The position numbers and the translations under genes are program-made. This document shows positions 6,442 through 14,918 of a stretch of 18,197 nucleotides of DNA, one piece after another. Positions within the stretch are counted from its first letter, which is position 1; every line of letters starts with the position of its first letter. The stretch is from assembly GCA_009693225.1 (NCBI GenBank), contig SHXP01000017.1, positions 1 to 18,197 of the forward strand, written 5' to 3'. Origin of the DNA: Limnohabitans sp. (GTDB taxonomy: Bacteria > Pseudomonadota > Gammaproteobacteria > Burkholderiales > Burkholderiaceae_C). The notes below the pieces were generated by a model, which was given only the letters and a program-made list of their open reading frames with translations, was not told the origin of the DNA and ran no database searches.

Positions 6442-7837
6442 GGCGGGGCGGCTGGCGCGAGTGCCAGTCGGTGACGCGCTGAAACGCGCTGCCTGCGCGC
6501 ACCAGCGTGGCTTCGTGCAAATGCGCTGACACCAGCTGTATGGCCACAGGGGTATGTTTAACGGTGAAGCCGGCAGGCAGGGTGATGGTCGGGTTGCCGC
6601 TCATGTCGAATGGCGCAGTGAATCTGATCAACCGCGCCAGCTCTAACGGCACAGTGCCTATAACCGACATTTGTTCGCGTGTGGGCGAGGCCATGGGCTG
6701 CGCGGGAATCAACAACAGATCACAGTTCTTGAAAAAACCGCGCACAGCGCCTGTGGAAGCACGGCGGCGTAACCAGATCTTTTGCATCTGCACCGCAGAC
6801 ACAGAACGACCGAATTCAATCAAGCCGCCCAGGCCGGGGCCATACAAATGTTTGTTAGTCGGGTGCCAGGCTTCGTGCGCCACCGCGGTTTCCACCGCGC
6901 ATGCCGTGCCCCAGTCAGCCACCGCATCAGTCACGTCAGGAAAGCGCACATGGCGCATGTCTGCGCCTAAAGATTGCAAAACATCGAAAGCCGCCTGCAC
7001 GGCTTGTTGCATGTCCGCATCCAGTCCGGCGCAATAGCCGGGGTCAAAGCCGATGCGCAATCCGCTCAAACGCGTGTTGTCGCCGCAGACATAGTCCGGC
7101 ACCGGGTCGTGTAAGGCGACGCTGTCATCCGCATCCGCGCCTGCCATCAAACCCAGCATGTGACCGCAGTCCATGGCGGTGCGCGCCATCGGCCCGATAT
7201 GGTCCAGCGAAGCCGCGAGTTCGAACGCGCCGTGCACCGGAACACGCGCCCAGGTGGGTTTGAGACCGGTGACGCCGTTGGCGGCAGACGGGAAACGGAT
7301 GGAGCCGCCGGTGTCGGTACCGATAGCGGCAAAGCACAATCCGGCCGCCACTGCCACGCCAGACCCGCTGGAAGACGCGCCTGACCAATGGTCGTCGTGC
7401 CAGGGGTTGATCGGCGCAGGAATATCCGGGTGGTGATCGGCAAACGCCGCCTCGGTCATGGTCAGTTTGCCCAGCAGCACCGTGCCGGCTTCGCGCAGTC
7501 GCCTGACCACGGTGCCGTCGTAAGAGGGTTTGAAGTCGCGCATCATCGGCATGCCGGCGGCAGTGACGGTATCTTTGGTGTAGCACAGGTCTTTGAGCGC
7601 GATGGGCACGCCGTGCAAGGGACTCAAAATCTGGCGACGCATGATCATGGCATCTGCTTCACGCGCCTGCTTTAAAGCTGTGTCATGCGTGATGGTTGCA
7701 TAAGACAACAATCGCTTGTCGACGCGTTCGATGCGCTCGAGCATCATCTGTGTGAGTTCAACGCATGACAGCTTTTTACTGTGCAGCAATCCGGCCAGTG
7801 TGTATGCATCCAGAAAAGCCAGTTGGTCGTCGGTCAC
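6434..7837 (-). CDS. Amidase (amidase-signature family), stand-alone
   Basis: This 467-residue enzyme has the complete Ser-cisSer-Lys triad of the amidase-signature family. Lys82 lies in HGVPIALKDL, the cis-Ser155 in SGASSSGSG (152-160), and the nucleophile Ser179 in GTDTGGSIRFPSAANG (173-188). The 24-residue spacing between the two serines is the usual one. It would hydrolyse a carboxamide to acid plus ammonia or amine in the cytoplasm; the substrate is unknown. It starts with GTG at 7837, because the conserved N-terminus LAFLDAYTLAGLLHSKKLS lies upstream of any in-frame ATG. Only a weak SD precedes it. It is the last gene of the seven-gene amide operon, 23 bases after the acyl-CoA synthetase. 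It differs clearly from the amidase fused to the ABC ATPase, so the two are paralogues with probably different substrates. Confidence 0.9.
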   Translation of the reverse strand: MTDDQLAFLDAYTLAGLLHSKKLSCVELTQMMLERIERVDKRLLSYATITHDTALKQAREADAMIMRRQILSPLHGVPIALKDLCYTKDTVTAAGMPMMRDFKPSYDGTVVRRLREAGTVLLGKLTMTEAAFADHHPDIPAPINPWHDDHWSGASSSGSGVAVAAGLCFAAIGTDTGGSIRFPSAANGVTGLKPTWARVPVHGAFELAASLDHIGPMARTAMDCGHMLGLMAGADADDSVALHDPVPDYVCGDNTRLSGLRIGFDPGYCAGLDADMQQAVQAAFDVLQSLGADMRHVRFPDVTDAVADWGTACAVETAVAHEAWHPTNKHLYGPGLGGLIEFGRSVSAVQMQKIWLRRRASTGAVRGFFKNCDLLLIPAQPMASPTREQMSVIGTVPLELARLIRFTAPFDMSGNPTITLPAGFTVKHTPVAIQLVSAHLHEATLVRAGSAFQRVTDWHSRQPPRLS

Positions 7838-7860
7838 TGTGTGCTTTCTGCCTTTACGAA

Positions 7861-9648
7861 TCAGGCTGTTTGCGCTGAACGCAAACCGAGTTCATTGACC
7901 ATGCTTTGCCGCATCTGGAATTTTTGCGGTTTGCCGGTGGCAGTGAGCGGAAACTCGCGCACCAGTCGAACATAGCGCGGTGTCTTGTAATGCGCCAGGC
8001 TGGTGCGGCAGAAATCAACCAATTCCTGCGGCTCAGCAGACTGTCCGGGCTGCAATATCACCCATACTGCGATTTCCTCACCATATTTGGCATCCGGCAC
8101 ACCGAAGACCTGCACGTCCAGCACCTTGGGGTGTTGCATCAGAAAATTTTCAATTTCACGCGGAAACACGTTTTCACCGCCGCGTATCAGCATATCCTTG
8201 ACGCGACCGACAATATTGCAATAGCCCTGCGCATCGATGGTCGCCAGGTCGCCGGTATGCATCCATCCGGCCTCGTCGATGGCCCCGGAGGTCTGCTGCG
8301 GGTCTTCCCAGTAAGCGCGCATCACCAGGTAACCGCGCACACACAATTCACCAGGGGTGCCGACCGGCACCATGCGGCCGTGCCCGTCGACCACCTTGGC
8401 CTGCACATGCGGTTGAATACGCCCGACGGTGGCAACCCGGCGCTCGACCGGGTCTGACACATGCGACTGGAACGACAGCGGCGAGGTTTCAGTCATGCCG
8501 TAACCGATGGTGACCTGCTTCATATTGAGCGTGCGCATCACCGCCTGCATGGTCTCCACCGGGCAGGGAGCTCCGGCCATGATGCCGGTGCGCAAAAGGC
8601 TGAAATCCATTTGTGCAACAGCAGGTTCGGCCAGCATGGCGACAAACATGGTCGGCACGCCGTGCAATGCCGTGCAACGCTGTTTCACCACCGCCTTGAG
8701 CGTGGCGCCAGCATCAAAACCCTGGCCGGGAAACACCATTGCCGCGCCAGTTGCCGTGCATGTCAACACACCTAAAACCATGCCGAAACAATGGTAGAGC
8801 GGCACCGGTATGCACATGCGGTCTTCACGGGTCAAGGCCATGGATTTGGCGGCAAACCGCGCGTTGTTGACGATGTTGAAATGCGACAGCGTGGCACCTT
8901 TGGGATGCCCGGTGGTGCCGCTGGTGAACTGGATATTGATGGCATCGTCCGGGTCGAGTGCAGCAGACAGGTCTTTCAAACGGGCGTGTTGTGCCGGTCC
9001 GGCTTGTTGCAAAAAATCTTTGAAGCGCATGGCCCGTGGCGACACGGGCAGCTTGGCGGCTTCATGCGCGGGCAAAGACAATTCATCCAGCACAATGACA
9101 TGCTTCAAATGCTCCAGCCGCAACGATGTCAGTTCACCGGCCTGTCCGGGTCTGTCGATTTCAGGTGCGAGTTGGCGCAATGTGTCCAGGTAATTGTTGT
9201 TCTTGTGGCCGCGCGCCATGACCAGCATGCGGCAACGCACTTTGTTCAAGGCATATTCGAGTTCGCTGCTCTTGTAAGCCGGGTTGATATTGACCAGTAC
9301 CGCACCGATACGCGCGGTCGCAAACTGGGTCAGCAACCATTCGAGCCGGTTAGGTGACCAGATGCCGACCCGGTTGCCGCGGCGTATGCCCAGGGACAAC
9401 AAAGCAGCCGCCATGTTGTCAGCCTGTTGCTTGAGGTCGTACCAGCTCAGACGCTGGTTTTGCGCCACAAACACTGCCGCGTCTCGCGAGCCGTGGCGCG
9501 CCACAGTGCGGTCCAGCAGTTGCGGGATGGTCATGAAATGCAACGAGGCATCGGTAGGGCCGGCCACAAACGACAGCGATCCCGGCGGACTCAGCGTGTG
9601 ATCCGCACCGCCTTTGACCCAATCTGACAAAAATGGATTGTGGGACAC
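7861..9648 (-). CDS. AMP-forming acyl-CoA synthetase
   Basis: This 595-residue member of the ANL superfamily has the P-loop-like FTSGTTGHPKGATLSH (241-256), YGMTETSP (383-390), the adenylate-binding TGDL (465-468), the hinge and A8 region GRVKDMLIRGGENVFPREIE (481-500), and the C-terminal catalytic lysine in TATGKPQK (Lys573). It would activate a carboxylic acid to its CoA thioester through an acyl-AMP. It most resembles medium/long-chain or general acyl-CoA ligases; the chain preference cannot be read. The start is GTG at 9648 (MSHNPFLSDW); the next in-frame Met is about 39 residues in, inside the domain. It sits between the fusion gene (39-base gap) and the second amidase (23-base gap), which suggests it activates the acid released from the imported amide. 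Confidence 0.9.
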   Translation of the reverse strand: MSHNPFLSDWVKGGADHTLSPPGSLSFVAGPTDASLHFMTIPQLLDRTVARHGSRDAAVFVAQNQRLSWYDLKQQADNMAAALLSLGIRRGNRVGIWSPNRLEWLLTQFATARIGAVLVNINPAYKSSELEYALNKVRCRMLVMARGHKNNNYLDTLRQLAPEIDRPGQAGELTSLRLEHLKHVIVLDELSLPAHEAAKLPVSPRAMRFKDFLQQAGPAQHARLKDLSAALDPDDAINIQFTSGTTGHPKGATLSHFNIVNNARFAAKSMALTREDRMCIPVPLYHCFGMVLGVLTCTATGAAMVFPGQGFDAGATLKAVVKQRCTALHGVPTMFVAMLAEPAVAQMDFSLLRTGIMAGAPCPVETMQAVMRTLNMKQVTIGYGMTETSPLSFQSHVSDPVERRVATVGRIQPHVQAKVVDGHGRMVPVGTPGELCVRGYLVMRAYWEDPQQTSGAIDEAGWMHTGDLATIDAQGYCNIVGRVKDMLIRGGENVFPREIENFLMQHPKVLDVQVFGVPDAKYGEEIAVWVILQPGQSAEPQELVDFCRTSLAHYKTPRYVRLVREFPLTATGKPQKFQMRQSMVNELGLRSAQTA

Positions 9649-9687
9649 GTCTGTCTGTTACCTGCTGTCTGATGGCTGTGGAGAGGC

Positions 9688-12186
9688 TTAGAAATTACGC
9701 CAGTCGCCGGATTGCTCGAAAGCGTGCGCGGCGCGGTAAATGGTGGATTCGTCCCAGTGCTTGCCGACCAGTTGCAGGCCGATCGGCAGACCGTTAGACA
9801 TGCCGCAAGGCACGCTCATGGCGGGGTGGCCGGTGACATCCAGCGGACAGGTATTGCCGAGCATTTCCAGGGCCCGCTGCACGATCAGTTTCAATGGCGC
9901 ATTGGAGGGTGGTATCAGCGTGGCCTTCATAGGCAAGGTCGGTAACAGCAACAGGTCATAGCGCGACAAGGCGTCGTCATAGGCCTTGGCCAGCACGCGG
10001 CTCAGGTTTTGCGCCTTGGCATAAAAATGGCCACGGTAGTTGTTGATGAAGTACTCACCGGCCATCATCGACACCTTGAGCGAGGGTGATAACTGATCGG
10101 CGCGGCCGCGCCAGGCTGCGTGTGCATCCAGCAGGCTGGTGGTGTACATACCTTTCCAGTTAAAGCCCATGCCGTTGCCGTTCATCATCTGCGCCTGCAG
10201 GCCTTCGATGGCAATCGCCGTCCAGATGGCCGGTCCGTCCATGTGCATGGGCACGGACACGTCTTCGACGATGGCACCCATGGCGCGATACCGGTCTGCA
10301 GCCTGACGCACTTTCTGATCGACATCGGGTTCGCTGTCGGCGCGGTTGAAACCCTCCAGCAGTACCCCGATGCGCAGACCCGAAACACCGCGTCCAAGGG
10401 CTGCGGTGTATCGGTCGACGCGCGGGTTGTACTGGCGCGGGTCCAGACCATCCGCGCCGGCAATCACCTCGAGCAGCAAGGCGTTGTCAGCCACGGTGAC
10501 GGTCATAGGGCCTGCATGGTCGATGGTGGCTTCGATAGGCATGACGCCGGTGTAAGGCACCAGACCGTGGGTGGGCTTCATGCCGTAAATGCCACACCAG
10601 GAAGCAGGCATACGGATTGAGCCGCCTTGATCTCCGCCGATGGCCATTTCAATCTCGCCGGCACCCACCAGGGCCGCAGAGCCGGAGGACGACCCCCCCG
10701 AGGAATAGCCGTAGCGGTAAGGGTTGTGCACCGGTCCGGCAGCGCAGGTATGGCTGCCCCCGGACAGACAAAAATACTCGCAATGCGCTTTACCGGCGAT
10801 GGTGCCGCCTGCATCCAGAATGCGTGTCACCAGCGTCGCGTCGACATCGGGTACGTAGCCTTCGAGCGAGGATGCACCGTTCATCATCGGTACGCCGGCT
10901 AGGCAGATGTTGTCCTTGAGCACGACACGTTTGCCGGACAAAGGACCGTGTGCCGCACCGCGAACCTCACTTTTGACCGCCCAGGCATTCAAGGGATTGT
11001 CAGCCGGACTCGGTTTGATCCCGGGGGTGCGCGGGTAACGCACCGGCGGCAGGTTGTCGGGCAATTGGGTCAGGCGGTCATAGGCCTGGAAAGTGCCTTC
11101 CATGATTTCAAGGTACTCAGCCACTTCACGCGACGACATGTTCATGTGCAGCGAGTCGACGATGGCGTGCATCTGATCGACAGTAGGACGTTTGACGGTA
11201 GACATGATTCCCCCGGGGCCGGTGGCCAATGAATCGATGGCGCTTGAATGCGAGCGCTTGTTGGTTGATGTGGATGTGGCAGACTGGCGGTTTACAGAGA
11301 CTTGTTGTTGCCGGTTGTCAGTAGCGTGTTTAGAAGCAGTTTCTGCATACGCCGCACATTCGTGCGCAGCTGACGGCGCAGTTGCTGCTTTGGCGGGCGC
11401 AGTCTGCGGACTGTGCGTCATGCGCGCCGAACCCATACCGAGTAATTCGCTCAAACCGCCGCCCCGCAATTGATGGGCCTGCAACTCCTTGATGATGGTG
11501 CCCCGCTCGAAAACCACCACCCGGTGCGCCACATCCAGCACCAGATCCAGGTTTTGCTCGACGATGATCAATGCCAATCCGAATTCATCGCGCAACCTGG
11601 CCAATGTGCTGCCGATCTCCTGCACGATGGAGGGCTGTATGCCTTCGCTGGGCTCGTCCAGTAACAGCAGCCAGGGTTTGGGCACGAGAGCGCGCGCCAG
11701 CGCAAGAATCTGTTGTTCGCCGCCCGACAAAGAGCCGCCCTTGCGGTCAAGCAGGACGCGCAAACGTGGAAACTGATCGACCACACGCTCGACCGCTTGC
11801 TCTTCGGTTTCGCCGATGTCTTCGCGCCAGGCCATGCGCAGGTTTTCAAGCGCGGTGAGACCGGGCAGAATGCCGCGACCTTGCGGCACATAGCCTATGC
11901 CCATTTGTGAGCGCTGGTGTGCCGGTGAGCCGGTGGCTTCGCTGCCGTCAAGAACAATCCGCCCGCCGGTGCTGGGCATCAAGCCCATTATGACTTTGAG
12001 CAGCGTGGTTTTGCCCATGCCGTTATGTCCGACGATGCCTATGGCTTCGCCTTCATGGATTTGAAGATTGACACCGTGCAGCACCGGGACACGGCCGTAG
12101 CCCGCACACAGATCGGCGACTTCCAGCACCACATCGGCGCGGTCAAACCCGTCAAGGTTGGAGTTATGTGTCTCAGCCATGCTCAT
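9688..12186 (-). CDS. ABC transporter ATPase (LivF/UrtE type) fused in frame to an amidase
   Basis: This is an 832-residue two-domain protein. Residues 20-255 form a LivF/UrtE-type ATPase: Walker A GHNGMGKTT (53-61), Q-loop Gln102, signature LSGGEQQ (153-159), Walker B LLLLDEP (173-179) and IIVEQN (207-212), where Gln replaces the usual switch His, as is normal for LivF. Residues 255-327 are a low-complexity linker rich in Ser, Thr, Ala, Gln and Asn. Residues 328-832 form a complete amidase: Lys424 in VVLKDN, cis-Ser499 in SSGGSSSGSA and nucleophile Ser523 in GGDQGGSIRMPAS, 24 residues apart as in malonamidase E2. Each half alone is of normal size. The ATG overlaps the UrtD-like gene as ATGA. 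An internal ATG (Met328) behind a GGGGG run may also make free amidase. A fused product would tether hydrolysis to the importer; a sequencing error that removed a stop is the main alternative. Confidence 0.85.
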   Translation of the reverse strand: MSMAETHNSNLDGFDRADVVLEVADLCAGYGRVPVLHGVNLQIHEGEAIGIVGHNGMGKTTLLKVIMGLMPSTGGRIVLDGSEATGSPAHQRSQMGIGYVPQGRGILPGLTALENLRMAWREDIGETEEQAVERVVDQFPRLRVLLDRKGGSLSGGEQQILALARALVPKPWLLLLDEPSEGIQPSIVQEIGSTLARLRDEFGLALIIVEQNLDLVLDVAHRVVVFERGTIIKELQAHQLRGGGLSELLGMGSARMTHSPQTAPAKAATAPSAAHECAAYAETASKHATDNRQQQVSVNRQSATSTSTNKRSHSSAIDSLATGPGGIMSTVKRPTVDQMHAIVDSLHMNMSSREVAEYLEIMEGTFQAYDRLTQLPDNLPPVRYPRTPGIKPSPADNPLNAWAVKSEVRGAAHGPLSGKRVVLKDNICLAGVPMMNGASSLEGYVPDVDATLVTRILDAGGTIAGKAHCEYFCLSGGSHTCAAGPVHNPYRYGYSSGGSSSGSAALVGAGEIEMAIGGDQGGSIRMPASWCGIYGMKPTHGLVPYTGVMPIEATIDHAGPMTVTVADNALLLEVIAGADGLDPRQYNPRVDRYTAALGRGVSGLRIGVLLEGFNRADSEPDVDQKVRQAADRYRAMGAIVEDVSVPMHMDGPAIWTAIAIEGLQAQMMNGNGMGFNWKGMYTTSLLDAHAAWRGRADQLSPSLKVSMMAGEYFINNYRGHFYAKAQNLSRVLAKAYDDALSRYDLLLLPTLPMKATLIPPSNAPLKLIVQRALEMLGNTCPLDVTGHPAMSVPCGMSNGLPIGLQLVGKHWDESTIYRAAHAFEQSGDWRNF
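11203..11214 (-). promoter_or_regulatory. Candidate internal ribosome binding site and start for free amidase
   Basis: On the minus strand GGGGG (11214-11210) is followed after 4 bases (AATC) by an in-frame ATG (11205-11203). This is codon 328 of the fusion gene, exactly where amidase-like sequence (MSTVKRPTVDQ) begins. The G run can pair with the anti-SD through one G-U pair. The spacing is shorter than ideal. It may be a relic of a formerly separate amidase gene, or still active. Confidence 0.4.
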
Positions 12187-12908
12187 TTCGCCCGGTTGCC
12201 AATGTAAACCTCGCGCACTTTGGCGTTGTTCAAGACCGCATCAGTGGCACCTTCCATCAGCACGGCACCCTGATGCAAAACTGTGACAGAGCCACCGAGC
12301 ATACGCACAAAGTTCATGTCATGGTCAACCACCACAACGGCAGCCTGCTGGTTGATGCCGTGGATCAATTCAACCAGGCGATCGGCCTCAGCCCCGGTGA
12401 TACCGGCCGCGGGTTCGTCCAGCAACACCAGCTTGGGACGTTGACACAGCACCAGGCCGATTTCAACAATCTGCCGCTGACCGTGAGCGAGTTCACCCAC
12501 CATGCGGCGCATATGCGATTGCAAACCGAGTTCGCTGATGACGCGATCCACTTCAGGTGAGGCGCCGTTTTTCCCATGAATACGGCGTGCCGATAACCAC
12601 AGGTTTTCCCACACCGTCAATCCGCTCATGACCGAGGGCACCTGGGTTTTGATGCCGACGCCGAGTTGCACAATTTCGTGAGGCCGCCAGCCGGTGACAT
12701 CCTGTCCGCGGATAAATACACGCCCGTTGCTGTGGTTAATCTGGTGCTGACCCGTCAGACACTTGAACAGCGTGCTCTTGCCGGCTCCGTTGGGGCCGAT
12801 CAGGCAGCGCAATTCACGTTCGCGCAAATTGAAATTAACATTGCTGACAGCGAGCACGCCGCCGAAACGCATCGACAGGTCCCGGGTCTCGACAATCATT
12901 TCGCTCAT
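12183..12908 (-). CDS. ABC transporter ATPase, LivG/UrtD type
   Basis: This 241-residue ATPase is of the HAAT (branched-chain amino acid/urea/amide) group. It has Walker A GPNGAGKST (38-46), Q-loop Gln89 (GIKTQVPSV), an atypical signature LAHGQRQ (140-146), Walker B KLVLLDEP (159-166, catalytic Glu165) and switch His196 in VVDHDMNF. The signature with His in place of Ser-Gly (xxHGQ(K/R)Q) and the following VEIGL are typical of UrtD, the urea-transporter ATPase, rather than LivG, which supports an amide or urea-like substrate. Its ATG overlaps the permease stop (ATGA), and its own stop overlaps the start of the fusion gene (ATGA). It would pair with the fused LivF-type ATPase as the heterodimeric motor. 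Confidence 0.92.
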   Translation of the reverse strand: MSEMIVETRDLSMRFGGVLAVSNVNFNLRERELRCLIGPNGAGKSTLFKCLTGQHQINHSNGRVFIRGQDVTGWRPHEIVQLGVGIKTQVPSVMSGLTVWENLWLSARRIHGKNGASPEVDRVISELGLQSHMRRMVGELAHGQRQIVEIGLVLCQRPKLVLLDEPAAGITGAEADRLVELIHGINQQAAVVVVDHDMNFVRMLGGSVTVLHQGAVLMEGATDAVLNNAKVREVYIGNRAK

Positions 12909-13999
12909 GGTCTGGGTACCGTCGTGTCCTGCGCAGGGGCCGGGCGCTGCTGACGCCGTTCACCGCCGCGTCGTCGCAAACTGTTGGAGCGGGCCCGGCT
13001 GACGTTGCGCTGATCGTGTTGACGGCGCCAGCCCATCAAAGTGGGCAGCAAGCCGCGCGGCAGCAACAACACCACCAGCACCAGAATGGCGCCGGTGACC
13101 AGCGAGTTATCGATAAAAGTTTGTCCGCCGAGCAAAAGCTTCATAGTGCCCAGCAGAATGGCGCCGATGACCGGACCCATCAGGGTAGCGAGTCCGCCGG
13201 CAATCACCCAGATGATGACTTCGACCGATTGGCCCAGGCCGAACAACGCAGGGGTGACAATTTCCGCCCAGCTGGCAAACAGACAACCGGCCAGACCGGC
13301 CATGGAAGCAGACAGGGAGAAAATGGCGGTCTTGTGGGCAGGGGCGTTGTAACCCAGCAGTTCGATGCGTGCTTCGTTTTCGCGGATGCCCAGCAGCACA
13401 CGGCCGAAGGCGCTGGACAAGACCCAGCGCGACACCAGATAGCACAAGACCAGACAGAAAAGCACCAGGTAATACAAGGGGACGCCGAAAATCGGCATGG
13501 ACGGGTCGCCAGGCACATTCAATATGGGAAACGCAGGAATACCGTTGAAACCGCCCAGCCGAGCATTGCCGATGCTGTAGGCGTCACCCGCGGTAGCGCC
13601 CATGAACTTGGCCATGATCAGCGAAAACACCAGGGTGATCACACCCATATATACATCGCTGATGCGGCCGTAAAACATCATCGCGCCGATGAGGGCCGCG
13701 ACAAAAGCCGGCAGCAGAATGGCGAGCATCCAGGCCGCCGTGCTTTCACCCAGGTTCATGGAGGTGATGGCATAGGTATAAGCGCCGAGCCCGAAATACG
13801 CCGCATGGCCGAAGCTGAGAATGCCGGCATAGCCCCACATCAAACCGAGCGAGAGCGCAAACAAAGCCCAGATACCCAGCAGTGTGGGTGTGTTGGTATC
13901 GAAGACTGCCGGCAAGAGCAACAGCAGAATGACGATGGCGATGATCCAGCCCCAGTGGGTACGGCCTGCGCTGGAGAAGTTGGCAGCGTCGCCGATCAT
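12905..13999 (-). CDS. ABC transporter permease, LivM/UrtC type
   Basis: This 364-residue polytopic membrane protein has about eight to ten hydrophobic segments between residues 16 and 316. LivM-family hallmarks are WGYAGILSFGHAAYFGLGAY (55-74), GRVLLGIRENEARIELLGYN (199-218, the cytoplasmic coupling loop that contacts the ATPases) and GGLATLMGPVIGA (268-280). It forms the channel with the upstream LivH-type permease. After the last membrane helix there is a tail of about 40 residues, rich in Arg, Gln and Pro (325-364), which is longer and more basic than I would expect. It overlaps its neighbours on both sides by 4 bases (ATGA), so the four proteins are probably made in fixed proportion. Confidence 0.92.
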   Translation of the reverse strand: MIGDAANFSSAGRTHWGWIIAIVILLLLLPAVFDTNTPTLLGIWALFALSLGLMWGYAGILSFGHAAYFGLGAYTYAITSMNLGESTAAWMLAILLPAFVAALIGAMMFYGRISDVYMGVITLVFSLIMAKFMGATAGDAYSIGNARLGGFNGIPAFPILNVPGDPSMPIFGVPLYYLVLFCLVLCYLVSRWVLSSAFGRVLLGIRENEARIELLGYNAPAHKTAIFSLSASMAGLAGCLFASWAEIVTPALFGLGQSVEVIIWVIAGGLATLMGPVIGAILLGTMKLLLGGQTFIDNSLVTGAILVLVVLLLPRGLLPTLMGWRRQHDQRNVSRARSNSLRRRGGERRQQRPAPAQDTTVPRP

Positions 14000-14862
14000 G
14001 GTGCGTTACGGAAGAAGCGGCCGGTGATACCTTGGGGCATCAGTCGCAGCAAAACCACGGCAAAGGCCAGCATGGCGATTTCACCGATCACGGGCGTGGA
14101 ACCGAATGACACCGCCTGGTTGATGGTGCCGAAAATGATGGAGCTCGACAAGGTACCGGTGATGACCGCCGCGCCGCCGGTGATGACGGTGATGAAAGCC
14201 TTGGCGATGTAAGCCCCGCCGGATGAAGGTAGCAAACCAGTCAATGGTGCCAGCACTCCGCCGGCCAAGCCCGACAAAGCCGCGCCGACGGTGAAAGTCC
14301 ACATATAAACCCGCTTGGGGTCATAACCCAGGGAGGAAGCGACATCGGCGCTTTGCATGGCACCTCGCGCGACCAGCCCCAGCCGGGTGAAACGCATCAT
14401 CAGCCACATGCACAGGATCAGCAATGTGGCGATACCGATGATGAACAGGTTGTAGCCGCCCATCTGAAATTCACCGAGTTCATAACCGGGGATCGGCGCC
14501 GGCACACTGACCGCCGTGTTGCCGAAAATAAAAGTGACGATGCCGACAATCAACAAAGACAGTCCCCAGGTAGCCAGCATGGTGTCGATCATGCGGCCGT
14601 AAAGCTGTCGCACCACCAGTCGCTCGACCAGCAGTCCCAGAATGCCGACCACCAGCGGAGAAACCACCAGCATAGCGAAATAAATATTGATATCGGCTTT
14701 GGCGCAGGCAATGGTGGTGTAGCCGCCGACCATCACGAATTCACCGTGCGCCAGGTTGATCACCCGCATCATGCCGAAAACAACCGCCAATCCCGCGCTG
14801 GTCAGCACCAGAAAGGCGATCATGTAAATAATTTCAAGAAGAACAACTGCCGCGTAATCCAT
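13996..14862 (-). CDS. ABC transporter permease, LivH/UrtB type
   Basis: This 288-residue integral membrane protein has the LivH signature GLAVVFGMMRVINLAHGEFV (24-43), followed by the usual VGGY, and the coupling loop ARGAMQSADVASSLGYD (about 165-181). GLAGGVLAPL follows in the next membrane region. Length and hydrophobic pattern are normal for the family. It would form the transmembrane pore with the LivM-type partner. Its SD (GAGAG) lies directly downstream of a strong hairpin that separates it from the binding-protein gene. The stop overlaps the LivM-type gene by 4 bases. Confidence 0.92.
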   Translation of the reverse strand: MDYAAVVLLEIIYMIAFLVLTSAGLAVVFGMMRVINLAHGEFVMVGGYTTIACAKADINIYFAMLVVSPLVVGILGLLVERLVVRQLYGRMIDTMLATWGLSLLIVGIVTFIFGNTAVSVPAPIPGYELGEFQMGGYNLFIIGIATLLILCMWLMMRFTRLGLVARGAMQSADVASSLGYDPKRVYMWTFTVGAALSGLAGGVLAPLTGLLPSSGGAYIAKAFITVITGGAAVITGTLSSSIIFGTINQAVSFGSTPVIGEIAMLAFAVVLLRLMPQGITGRFFRNAP

Positions 14863-14882
14863 GTCTACTCTCTGAAACTTGA

Positions 14883-14909
14883 GCGTCCCGGTTCACTGGA
14901 CCGGGACGC
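14883..14909 (-). other. Intercistronic hairpin between the binding-protein and permease genes
   Basis: GCGTCCCGGT (14883-14892) and ACCGGGACGC (14900-14909) are exact reverse complements, giving a 10-bp stem with 8 G-C pairs and a 7-base loop. On the minus-strand transcript it is followed by TCAAGTTTCAGAG, not by a U tract, so it is unlikely to be an intrinsic terminator. In other binding-protein-dependent importers such structures protect the 3' end of the binding-protein message and allow its excess over the permeases. The same role is inferred here. Confidence 0.7.
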
Positions 14910-14918
14910 AGTCGGGCA

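Noticed and set aside
13016..14212. A 398-codon open frame on the plus strand opposite the two permease genes
   Set aside because: It is the antisense shadow of clear LivM/LivH-type genes. Its product is a Gln/His/Asp-rich sequence without hydrophobic or domain pattern, and no SD or operon context supports it.
14883..14909. The hairpin after the binding-protein gene as an intrinsic terminator
   Set aside because: No T tract follows in either direction, and the downstream permease genes need expression from this transcript.
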